Positions 18,459 through 29,400 of a stretch of DNA of 64,000 nucleotides are shown in pieces. Each line of letters begins with the position of its first letter. Within the stretch, counting starts at the first letter, position 1. This DNA is from Amycolatopsis rubida (GTDB taxonomy: Bacteria; Actinomycetota; Actinomycetes; Mycobacteriales; Pseudonocardiaceae). The notes under the pieces were generated by a model. It did not search any database and was not told where the DNA came from. It was given only the letters and a program-made list of their open reading frames with translations. Location of the stretch: contig NZ_FOWC01000004.1 in assembly GCF_900115345.1 (NCBI RefSeq), positions 372,001 to 436,000 on the forward strand. The letters are read 5' to 3'. The translations under genes and the position numbers were made by a program.

Positions 18459-19415
18459 TCACCCCGTGGTCGGGTGCCCGGTGAGGTCGAGGAAGGCTTC
18501 GTCGAGGGTCGGCCTGCGGAGCGCGAAGTCCGCCAGCGCGACGCCGCGTTCGTGCAACGCGCTCGCCGCCGCGGCGATTCCGCCGCTCTCGTCGAGCAGT
18601 TCGAGCGAGATGCTGCACCGGCGTTCGTCGACGACCGGGACGCCGACCGCGACCGGCGTCAGCGCCGCCACCGCGTCCGCGAGACCTTCGGGGTGGGCGA
18701 CAGCGACTTCCAGCCGTTCCCGGCCGACCTTGCGCTTGAGTTCGTCCGCGGTTCCTTCCGCGACGCTCCGGCCCTTGTCGATGACCACGATCCGGTCGGC
18801 GAGGTAGTCGGCTTCTTCGAGGTACTGCGTGGTGAGCAGGACCGTCACGCCTTCGCTGACCAACTCGCGGACCATCGTCCACAAGCCCATGCGGCTCGCC
18901 GGGTCGAGTCCCGTGGTCGGTTCGTCCAGGAAGAGCACCGAGGGACGCGCCACGAGACAGGTCGCGAGGTCCAGCCGGCGACGCATTCCGCCGGAGTACG
19001 TCCCGACCGCCCGATCCGCCGCCTCGACGAGGTTGAACCGCTCCAGCAGTTCGCCGGCGCGGGCGCGTGCTCCTCGACGGCCGAGGTGCAGAAGACGGCC
19101 CAGCAGCACCAGGTTCTGTCTGCCAGTCAACAGTTCGTCGACGGCGGCGTACTGGCCCGCGAGGGCGATGTGCCGCTGGACCTGTTTGCGTTCCCGCACG
19201 ATGTCGTGTCCGGCGACCAGCGCGCTCCCGCCGTCCGGCGGGAGCAGGGTCGCGAGCATCCGGACGGTCGTGGTCTTGCCCGCGCCGTTGGGGCCGAGCA
19301 AGCCCAGCACGGTGCCGGGCGGAACGGCGAGGTCGACGCCGGCGAGCGCTTCGTGGTCGCCGTAGCGTTTGCGCAGCCCTTCGGCTTCGATCGCGAGTTC
19401 TCCGTGCGGTGTCAT
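18459..19415 (-). CDS. ABC transporter ATPase, DrrA family
   Basis: A 318-residue ATPase of the antibiotic-resistance DrrA type. Walker A is GPNGAGKTTT, the signature TYSGGMRRRLDLA, Walker B VLFLDEPTTGLDP, and a C-terminal DrrA extension ends in RRPTLDEAFLDLTG. The ATG lies one base after the MbtH stop. With the permease at 19638-20453 it should form a two-component exporter, probably for the cluster product and self-protection. It is the last gene of the minus-strand operon and converges on the MMPL-like gene, whose stop is 9 bp away. Confidence 0.93.
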   Translation of the reverse strand: MTPHGELAIEAEGLRKRYGDHEALAGVDLAVPPGTVLGLLGPNGAGKTTTVRMLATLLPPDGGSALVAGHDIVRERKQVQRHIALAGQYAAVDELLTGRQNLVLLGRLLHLGRRGARARAGELLERFNLVEAADRAVGTYSGGMRRRLDLATCLVARPSVLFLDEPTTGLDPASRMGLWTMVRELVSEGVTVLLTTQYLEEADYLADRIVVIDKGRSVAEGTADELKRKVGRERLEVAVAHPEGLADAVAALTPVAVGVPVVDERRCSISLELLDESGGIAAAASALHERGVALADFALRRPTLDEAFLDLTGHPTTG

Positions 19416-19416
19416 G

Positions 19417-19620
19417 TCAGCCTGCTTCCCGGATGTTCTCGGGCGACAGATCGGTCCAGTGGCCCGAAATGTGCGCGAGGGCTTCTTCACGGCTGCTCTC
19501 CCCGAGCGAAACCCGCCAGCCGGACGGGATTTCCGCGAAGGACGGCCAAAGGCTGTACTGCTTGGCGTCGTTGACCAGGACGAGGAAAGCGCCGTTCTGG
19601 TCGTCAAACGGGTTTGTCAT
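19417..19620 (-). CDS. MbtH-like NRPS accessory protein
   Basis: A 67-residue MbtH family protein with the full signature: NPFDDQNG start, YSLWP, the IPSGW box and HWTDLSP at the C-terminus. MbtH proteins bind the A domains of many actinomycete NRPSs and are needed for their solubility and adenylation. It sits inside the ABC transporter pair in the NRPS operon and is expected to serve the two functional A domains of the 3226-residue synthetase. Confidence 0.95.
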   Translation of the reverse strand: MTNPFDDQNGAFLVLVNDAKQYSLWPSFAEIPSGWRVSLGESSREEALAHISGHWTDLSPENIREAG

Positions 19621-19637
19621 TGCGTACTCCGGATCGG

Positions 19638-20453
19638 TTAGGCGAGGCGGTAACGGCGGAAGCTCAGCAGGGTCGCCGCGGCGAAGAGCACGACCAGCGT
19701 CACCGCGACGACGACGCCGGGATGCTGGGCGGGGAACGAACTGTCCGCGGGCACCGGCACGCCCCACAGCTGGCGGCACAGCGTGGTGACGGAGCTGACC
19801 GGGTTCCACTCGGCGATCGGCCGGACCCACGACGGCAGCTGGCTGACCGCCATGAACGCGTTGGACAGGAAGGAGAGCCCGAGCGTCAGCACCGCGCCGA
19901 CGCCGTCGATGGATTCGGGATTGCCCATGGACAGCCCGAGCAGCACGCCGACCCAGATCATCACGTAGAGAAAGAGCGCGAGCACGGCCAATCCGGCGAG
20001 CAGCGCGGGGAATCCGGCGTGCACGCGGCCGCCGACCGCCAGTCCGATCCCGGCGACGATCGCCAGCGCGACCAAGCCGACCAGCGCGTCGCCGATGGTG
20101 TGGCCGAACAGCACGGCGGGACGGGAGATCGGCAGGGAACGGAACCGGTCGGTCAGCCCGCCTTTGAGGTCCATCGCTACCGCGATCGCGGTCGGTGCGA
20201 TGCCGGCGAGGCCCACCTGCATGAGCGCGGCCGGGAAGAGGAACTCCGGATAGCTGCCGCCGCCTTCGACGCTCACCGCGCCTTTGAAGACGTAGCCGAT
20301 GGCCAGCATCGTGATCAGCGAATTCAACGTGATCGCGAGAAGCCGGCCGGGGACTTTGCGCAGGTGGGTCAGCCGGCGACCGGCCAGGGCGAGTGTTTCG
20401 ACGGCCGCGGCCATTGCCCGTGGGGGCTCCGTCGGGGTGGTCATTGTGGTCAC
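19638..20453 (-). CDS. ABC-2 type permease, DrrB family
   Basis: About 271 residues with six membrane segments and typical ABC-2 exporter features (TDRFRSLPISRPAVLFGH, WNPVSSVTTLCRQLWG). The start is either GTG at 20453, which overlaps the NRPS stop as GTGA, or ATG at 20444; the overlap is shown. With the ATPase at 18459-19415 it forms a complete exporter. Its place directly after the NRPS and before MbtH ties its expression to product assembly. Confidence 0.92.
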   Translation of the reverse strand: MTTMTTPTEPPRAMAAAVETLALAGRRLTHLRKVPGRLLAITLNSLITMLAIGYVFKGAVSVEGGGSYPEFLFPAALMQVGLAGIAPTAIAVAMDLKGGLTDRFRSLPISRPAVLFGHTIGDALVGLVALAIVAGIGLAVGGRVHAGFPALLAGLAVLALFLYVMIWVGVLLGLSMGNPESIDGVGAVLTLGLSFLSNAFMAVSQLPSWVRPIAEWNPVSSVTTLCRQLWGVPVPADSSFPAQHPGVVVAVTLVVLFAAATLLSFRRYRLA

Positions 20454-23400
20454 TGCGACTCCTCGTTGCTCGCCAGCGTTCCGGCCACCGCGGCACCGAT
20501 CTCCGCCTGCGGCCTGGGGTCCATCAGGTATTCGTGACCGCACTCGATCCGGTGCGCCCGCACTGGGCCGGACACGTGCGGCGCCCAGCGGCCTGCTCGT
20601 TCGGCCACCTCGGCGTCGGTCAGGCCCTCGGCGGCGACGAACAGTTCGACCGCGCCGGTGAACCGCGCCGGACGGTACCGGTGGGCTAGCGCGGCGTTGT
20701 TGTCCATCACGGCGAGGACGCGCGCCATGCGTTCCTCTCCGATGTCGGCCAGTCGGCTGTCCCCCTGCCGCAGCACGGCGATGACGTCGGCGGGGGTCAG
20801 CTCGGCGCCGTCTTCGGTGTCGTGGAAACCGACGTGCTCCAGGAAGTCGACGAGCAGTTCGTGCCGGGACAGTGCGGCTTCGGTCCCGTCCTGCGGGTAA
20901 CTGTCCAAGATGGACAGCAAGCCGACCGTTTCGCCTTCGGATTCCAGGCGTACGGCCAGTTCGAAGGCCAGCAAGCCGCCGTAGGACCAGCCGAGCAGGT
21001 GGTACGGGCCGTGCGGTTGGATGCGGCGGAGGTGTTTCAGGTAGTCCTCGGCGACCTGCTCGACCGAGTCCGGGAACTGTTCGGCGCCGCTGATTCCCGG
21101 CGATTGCAAGCCGTAGACCGGACGGTCCGGCAAGTGGGCGGCCAGGCCGAGGTAGGGCAGGCTCAGGCCGAGTCCGGCGTGCAGGCAGAACAGCGGCGGG
21201 TTCGTCCCGGTCGGACGGATCGGCAGCACCGGCGCGAACGGGTCCGGCGGGCCGGCGAGATCCGGTTCGGCTCGTTCGGCGAGTGCGGCCAGGCGTTCGA
21301 CGCTGCCGTGCGTCAGGACGTCGGCGACCGTCAGCCGTAGTCCGGCTCGTCGGGCCAGCGCGACCAGGCGGACGGACTGCAGGCTGTTGCCGCCCAGTTC
21401 GAAGAAACCGGTCTGGGCGTCGACGTCGGCGATGCCGAGGGTTTCGGCGAAAGCAGTACGCAGCAGCTCGACGGCTTCGCTGGTGTCCTGACTGGTTTGT
21501 GCGGCGGGAGCGGGCAGGGCGGAGCGGTCCAGCGTGCCGTCCGGGGCGACTGGGATGGTGTCCAGTTCCGCGAAGGCGGTCGGGATCAGGTAGTCGGGCA
21601 GGTCAGCGGCCAGTGCCTCACGCAGGGCTAGCGGGTCGACGCCGCGCTCCCATTGCGGGACGACATAGGCGATCAGCGCATCGTCCTCAGCGATTACGGC
21701 GGCCGCGGCGACCGAGGGCTGCCGGTGCAAGGCGGATTCGATCTGCCCGAGCGGGATCGCGAAGCCGCGTACCTGGGCCTCGCGGATCACTTCGACGGTT
21801 CCGTCCAAGCGGGTGCGGGCGGGGAGGCCGGTGGACGCGCCAGCCAAGTACAGCTCTCCTCGGCCACCGCGAGGCACTGGCTGCTGGCTCTGGTCGAGGA
21901 CGTTGGCGCGGCTGTGCGCGAACGGGCGTCCGTTGACCAGCGAGAGCCAGCCGGATGCCGCGGTGCCGTCACAGTTGAGTGCTCCGTCGAGGAATCTCTC
22001 GCCGAAGTTCAGCACCCGGGTGCCCGGACGCAGCGCCAGCATTTTCGCGATGCTCGGAGTCAGGACCACGACGCTCGGGTCCACCGACGAGGCCAGTTCC
22101 GCGATCTCGGCGGCGGGCGCGACAGTCACCACCGCGCCGACATGCAACGCGGCCAGCACGACCGGCAGCGCGAACTCGGTGTCCGGTGCCAGTACGCGGT
22201 CGCTGGCCGTGAGCGGCAATTCGGTCAGCAGGGCGGCGATCGTCGCGGCCAGGGCATCTCGGCTGAAGACCGCTTCTCCGCGATAGGCCAGCTCCGCCCC
22301 GGACAGCGACACCTCCAGGTCGGTGTCGGCGAATCCGGACACGTCCGCGGGGACTGTGCGGCGAGACGGCCCGCTCGGCGTCCAAGCTGCGCCGACGGCG
22401 AGGACGGCGAAGATCGCTGCCCAGCGATCGCGACCCGGCGGCAGGTCGACGGTCACCGTCTGCCCCGGCCCCGCGCCTTGCGCCTGCAAAGCCCGGGCCA
22501 GCCGGTTGGCTTGCTCGCGCAGACCGATGTCCCCCGGCACCAGCAAACCGTCGGGAACCTCGGCAGCAGGCACGGCCGAGGTGGCTCGTTCGGCAGGAGT
22601 GCGCAGGTCGATCCGGCTCAGCGGCTGCCCGGGGTCTTCGGCGGCGGCCGTCAGGAGGAGCGTCAGCCGGTCGACGAGCAACTGTGCGGCTTCCGCGGTG
22701 AACGCTTCGGCGTTGTATTCGAGCGTGCCTTCCAGACCGCGCTCGCCCTTGTGCTGGCCCAGCTGGAAGGTCAGGTCGAACTTGAACTTCTTGTGCGTCG
22801 GGGCGAGCATTTCGGGTCGCGCGGTGAGGCTGCCGAGGCTGACTTCGGACGGCGGGACGTCGTAGAAGGACAGCAGCACTCCGAACAACGGCTGCCGCGA
22901 CATCGACCGTGCCGGTTGCGTCGCCTCCAGCAGCAGTTCGAAGGGCAGGTCCTGGTGGGCGTACGTGGTGAGGTCGGCGTCGCGGACTCGCGCGACCAGT
23001 TCGGTGAAGCGCGGGTCGCCGCTGGTGTCGGTGCGCAGGACGAGCGTGTTGACGAAGAAGCCGACGAGGTCGTGCACGGCTTCGTCCGGGCGTCCGGCGA
23101 CCAGGCTGCCGAGCGGGATGTCGGTTCCCGCGCCCAGGCGGGTGAGCAGCGTGGCCAGCGCGGCCTGGACGACCATGAACAGACTCGCCCCTTGGTCGTG
23201 CGCGAGCCGTGCGAGGGCTTGATGCACGGTGGAGGGCAGCTCGAACTCGATGGTTCCGCCGCGGTATCCGCCGGAGGAACGGCGCGGCAGGTCGACCGGC
23301 AGCGCCAGCTCGCCGGGGATTCCGTCGAGTGCTTCCCGCCAGTGTTTCAGCAGGCGGGCGGATTCGCCGTCCTTGGTGTCGTCCAGCAGGCAGTGCTGCC

Positions 23401-26400
23401 AGACCGAGTAGTCCGCGTACTGGACGGGCAGTTCGGTCCACTGTGGACTGTCCCCGGACAACCGCGCTTCGTAAGCGGTGGCGAGGTCGAGGGCGAGCAC
23501 GTCGACGGACCAAGCGTCTCCGGCGATGTGGTGCAGCACCAGCAAGAGGACGTGGTCGCCGTTGCTGCCGGGGCCGAACAGTTTGCTGCGCAACGGGAGG
23601 TCGACGGCCAGATCGAAGCCGCGGGCGACTTCCTCTGCCAGTGCGGCGGCGAGGTCCTCGGGCATCGGTGCGGTGCGCAGGGACTCCCCCGCGTCGAGGA
23701 CGCGCTGGAACGGGACGCCGTCGGTGTCCGGGAAGACAGTGCGCAGGATTTCGTGGCGTGCGGTCAGATCGTCGACGGCTGCGGCGAGCGCCGAACGGTC
23801 CAGCTCTCCGGAAAGCCGCACGGCGAGGGGGATGGTGTATCCGCCGTGTTCGCCTTCGAGCCGGTTCAGGAACCACATGCGTTGTTGAGCGTAGGACAAC
23901 GGCAGCGGATCGGGACGGTCCAGCTTGCGGAACGCCGCGCGTGCCTGGCCTGCCGACGCGAGCCGTCCGGCCAGTGCGGCGACGGTGCGCGCCTCGAACA
24001 GGTCCCGCAGCGGCAGTTCGACGTTCAGTTCCGACCGGATCCGGCTGACCAGCGCGGTGGCGAGGAGGGAATGGCCGCCGCGCTCGAAGAAGTCGTCGTC
24101 GATACCGGCTTCGGGCAACCCCAGCACCTCGGCGTAGAGCCGGGTCAGCTGTTCCTCGACGGGGGTGCGTGGGCCGCGTTTCTCCGGACCGGTCAGGTTT
24201 TCCGGGGCAGGCAGGGCTTTGCGGTCGACCTTGCCGTGCGCGGTGAGCGGGAGCCGGTCGAGTACGACGATCGCGCTCGGCACCATGTACGCGGGCAGCA
24301 GTTCGGCCAGCTGGGCCTGCAGGTCCTCGGGGCGGGCGGTTCCCGCGACATAGCCGACCAGGTGCCGGTTGGCCGCGTCGGAGCCTTGCACGACCGCTAC
24401 CGCGTCGGTGACGGATTCCTGCGAGAGCAGACCGGCTTCGATTTCGCCGAGTTCGATGCGATGGCCGCGGATCTTGACCTGGAAGTCGCGTCGTTCCACG
24501 AATTCCAGCGCGCCATCGGCCCGGCAGACCACCCGGTCACCGGTGCGGTACATCCGGGTGCCCGGCTCGCCGAAGGGATCTGCCACGAACACCGAGCCCG
24601 TCTTGACCGGATCGCCGACGTAACCGCGTCCGACCACCAGCCCGCCGACGTACAGTTCGCCTGCGGCACCTGGCGGGACCGGGCGCAGCTCGTCGCCCAG
24701 CACGTACAGCCGGGTGTTCCGCACCGGCAGGCCGATCGGCACCCGCAGGCCCTGCGCATCGTCCACACTGGACAGCACGGCGTGCGTGACGTCGTCCGAG
24801 CACTCGGTCGGGCCGTAGGCGTTCACCATCGGGATGGCCGGGAAATACTCGAACCAGCGCACACACAGATCGGGCGGCAACGCTTCGCCGGTCACCACCA
24901 GCCACCGCAGACCGGTCAGGTCCGGCGGGCTGCCCGCGTCCCAGAAGTCCAACGCGGCCCGCAGCAACGACGGCACGACTTCCAGCACCGACATGCCCAA
25001 ACCGAACAACGCGTCCGGATCCGCCGCTGTCTCGCGGCTGACTGCTCGGACTTGAGCGCCGGCCAGCAGCGGGGCCAGCATCTGCCACACCGAGACGTCG
25101 AACGTCAGCGGGGCGTTCTGCACCAGGATGTCCGACGGCTTCAACGCCAGGTCTTCCACCTTGGCCAGCAGGTGGTTGACCATCCCGAGGCGCGACACCA
25201 TCGCGCCCTTGGGGCGGCCGGTGGAGCCGGAGGTGAAGATCAGGTACGCGACATCGTCGTCAGCACCGACGACCGGGGCCAACTCGGTGTCGACAGTTTG
25301 GTCCAGCTCGATGACCGCTACTGGCAGGCTGGCCGCAAGCTCCCGGAACTCCGGGGCCGCGATCACGCACGCCGCACCGCTGTCCTCCACCAAGCCTTGC
25401 AGCCGGGCGAGCGGCACGGTCGGATCCAGCGGCACGTAAGCACCGCCTGCGCCCAGAACGCCGAGAACCGCGGAGACGAAGCCGATCCCGGGACCGGCGA
25501 GCACCCCCGCCACCCGTCCCGGAGGCAACCGGCGGGAAAGCGCCGAAGCCAAGCCGACCAGGTCCGCATAGCTGACCGAACCGGAGTCGTCGACCACTGC
25601 GATCGCGTCGGGGGCCTGCGCGCGCACCCGTTCGACCACGCCCGTGCCGACCGGGCCAGTAGCGCCGAGCAGGAAGGTCTGCGCCGGTTCGGCCACCACG
25701 TCGATCCGGCCGAGCAGGCGGTCCGGGTCGTCGAGGACCGTGTCGAGCAGCGCCCGGAATTGCTGCGCCAGCTCGCGAACGCGGTCCTCGCCGAAGGCCT
25801 CGCGGAGGTAGTCGAAGCGGAAGGCGAGCGAGGCGTGCGGTTCCACCACGAGGCTGAGCGGGTAGTGCCGGGAGTCGAGCGTGACTGCGTCGACTACGCG
25901 GACGTCCTCGCCGAGCTTCACCAGCGGGCCGCCGTCGCCGGCTGGGACGTTCTCGAACACCACTGCGGTGTCGAAGAGTTCGCCGCTGTCCGGGATGGCT
26001 CCGCTCAACTGCGCTTGACCGATGTGCTGGTAGGACACCATCGAGGCTTGCTGATGGCCCAGTCCGGCGAGCAGTTCGCGGACCGGGCGGGCCGGGTCGA
26101 GGCGGGCCCGGACCGGCACGGTGTTCACGAACATGCCGACCATCGTTTCGACGCCCGGCAGTTCCGCGGGACGTCCGGAGGCCACTGCGCCGAAGACCAC
26201 GTCCTGCTGCCCGGCCAAGCGGCCGACCAGAATCGCCCAGCAGGCTTGCACGATCGTGCTGACGGTCACCTCGTGTTCCCGTGCCCAGGCGTAGAGGTGC
26301 GCAGTGTCGCTTTCGGACAGTGCTAACTCGACAGTCGCGGGCAGGGCCGCGGCGGCGGGCAGATCTGGTGCGACGCGGGTCGGTCCGGGCAGCCCGTCAA

Positions 26401-29400
26401 GCAGGTCCTGCCAGGCTTTCCGTCCAGTCTCCTCGTCTTGGCGGGACAGCCAGGCGAGGTAGTCGCGCATCTGCGGCACCTCGGGCAGCGCGGTCCTCGC
26501 GCCGCCTGCGTAGAGCTGGGCCAGTTCGTCGATGAGGATGGGCACCGACCAGCCGTCGGTGGCGATGTGGTGTGCGCTCCACAGGAACCGATAGCGCTCG
26601 GCGGCGACCCGGATCAGCGTGAAGCGGACCAGCGGCGGGTACGCCAAGTCGAAACGGCGCAACCGGTCCTGTTCGACCAGTCGCCGCAGCTCCGCTTCGC
26701 GGTCCTCCTCCGGCAGGACGGTCAGGTCGATTTCGGTCCAGGGCAGCTCGACCGATTCCGCGACCAGCTGCACCGGTTCCCCGTTGCGGCGACGCCGGAA
26801 GTATCCGCGCAAGGCGGTGTGGCGGGTCAGCAGCGTGGCGCAGGCGTCCCGGACCGCGGCGGTGTCCAGCGGTCCTTCGAGGTCCGCGATCGCTTGCACG
26901 GCATAGAAATCGACTCCCTCGGCGTCCAGTTCGGCGTGGAAGAGCATGCCCTGCTGCAACGGCGCGAGCGGAAGCACTTCCTCGACCGGCCCCGCCCGCA
27001 GCTCGTCGAGTTCGCCCGGTTCGAGTTCGACCAGCGCGGCGGCGGGTTCCGCGGCGACATCGTCCCCGATCGGGACCGCGTTCTCCGCGATCGCCGCCGG
27101 GGTGCGGGCTTCCAGCAGATCGCGCGGGGTGATGACCAGCCCGGCCTTGCGCGCGCGGCTGACCACCTGGATCGAGCTGACGCTGTCGCCACCGAGCGCG
27201 AAGAAGTTGTCGTCGATGTAGACCTTCGGCACCGTCAGCACCTCGGCCAGCACGTCGCACAGGATCGCCTCGACGGCGTTGCGCGGCGACCGGCCGACCG
27301 CCTCGGCGGCGAAATCGGGCTCGGGCAGCGCGTCCCGGTCGACCTTGCCGTGGACGGTCAGCGGCATCGCGTCGAGCACGACCATCGCGGGCGGCACCAA
27401 ATAGTCCGGCAGCCGCTGCTGCAGTTCGCTGCGCACGGACGGGATGTCGACCGGCTCCGTGCCGACCAGGTACGCAGCGAGCCGTTTGGCCCCGGAATCG
27501 TCGCGCACCACCACGACCGCGTCCGCGATCTCGGGCAGCTCGCGCAGGGTGGCTTCGATCTCGCCGAGTTCGATGCGGTGACCGCGGATCTTGACCTGGA
27601 AGTCGCGGCGCTCGATGAACTCCAGCGCCCCGTCGGAGCGGCGCACGACGCGGTCGCCGGTCCGGTACATCCGGGCGCCCGGCTCGCCGAACGGGTCCGC
27701 GACGAACACCGAACCCGTCTTGCCCGGGTCGCCCACGTAGCCGCGGCCGACCACCAGACCGCCGACATACAGCTCGCCGGCCGCGCCCGCCGGGACCGGC
27801 CGCAGCTCGTCGCTCAGGACGTACAGCCGGGTGTTCCGGACCGGGAGACCGATCGGCGTCCGCAGCCCACGCACATCGTCCACACTGGACAGAACCGCGT
27901 GGGTTACGTCGTCCGAACACTCCGTCGGACCGTAGGCGTTCACCAGAGGGATCTCCGGGAAGTACCCGAACCAGCGCACGCACAGGTCCGGCGGCAACGC
28001 TTCGCCGGTCACCACCAGCCACCGCAGACCGGCCAGCTCCGGCGGGCCGCCCGCGTCCCAGAAGTCCAACGCGGCCCGCAGCAACGACGGCACGACTTCC
28101 AGCACCGACATGCCCAAGCCGAACAGCGTCTCCGGATCCGCCGCGACCCGCCGGTCCACCACGCGGACCTGACCGCCGGCCACCAGCGGCGCGAGCATCT
28201 GCCACACCGACACGTCGAACGTCAGCGGCGCGTTCTGCACCACCACATCCGACTCGCCCAGCCCGAGGTCTTCCACCTTCGCCAGCAGGTGGTTCATCAT
28301 CCCGAGCCGCGAAACCATCGCGCCCTTCGGACGGCCGGTCGAACCCGAGGTGAAGATCACGTACGCCACGTCGTCGTCCGCGCCGGCCACCGGTGCCAGC
28401 TCGGGGTCAACCGTCCCGTCCAGCTCCACGGCGGCCACCGGCAGCTCCGCCGCGACGTCCCGAAACTCCGGCGCCGCGACCACACAGGCCGCGCCGCTGT
28501 CCGCCACCAGATCGCGCAACCGCGCCAACGGCAGCGTCGGATCCAGCGGCACGTAAGCGCCACCAGCACCGAGCACGCCAAGAACCGCCGAGATGAAGCC
28601 GCTCCCCGGGCCAGCGAGCACGCCGACCACGCGTCCGGCAGGCAACCGCCGCGACAACGCCGAGGCCATCCCGACCAGGTCCGCATAGCTCACCGAACCG
28701 GCGGCATCGACCACCGCCACCGCGTCCGGAGCCTGCGCGCGCACCCGCTCCACCACACCCGCGCCCACCGAACCACTGGCGCCCAACCCGGCCGCGAGCA
28801 GTTCCTCGCGCTCCTGCGCATCGGCGACATCGATGTGTGCGAGCGGTGCCTCCGGATCGGCGCGCGCGAAGCGGTCCAGGAATCCGGCGAACCGGTACAG
28901 ATGAGTGTCCACTCCGGACTTGTCGTAGAGGTCCGGGTTTCCGTTGAGATGCAGTTCGATCCCGCCGCCGGGCTCGTCGAGTACGGTGATCGACAGGTCG
29001 TTGGTGATCCCGGTGGACAGGTTCCGCACCCGGGTCACGCAGTCGCCCAGCCGCAGCCCGGGGTCCGCGGGCAGCACGTTGACGAAGGGGCCGCCGAACG
29101 GCCGCCGCTCGTCGCTGCGCACGCCGATGTCGCGGCGGATCTGGTTGACGTGGTACCGCTGGTGCTTGAGCGTGCGAGCGAGTTCGCGCGAAGCCTGCTT
29201 CAGCAGCAGCTGCGGCGTCATCGCGGGCGTGACCTGCATTTTCAACGGCAGGTAGTTCGCCATCATCCCCGGAATCGTCCGCGTCCGGACCCCCGCGCGG
29301 GCGGCGACCGGGACGGTCAGCATCAGGTCCTGGATCCCGGAAAGGCGCTCGGTGTAGGCGGCCATCGCGGCGAGCAGGAAGGTCGGCAGGGTCACCCCGG

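Noticed and set aside
18446..18462. GTGAG...CTCAC hairpin at the junction of the MMPL-like and ABC ATPase genes as terminator
   Set aside because: The stem is only five base pairs with a mismatch after it; too weak to call although the position is suitable.
21653..26326. 1557-residue plus-strand open frame antisense to the NRPS
   Set aside because: It is the complement-strand shadow of the GC-rich NRPS gene; Arg/Gln/Val-rich without domains, while the minus strand has full NRPS motifs.
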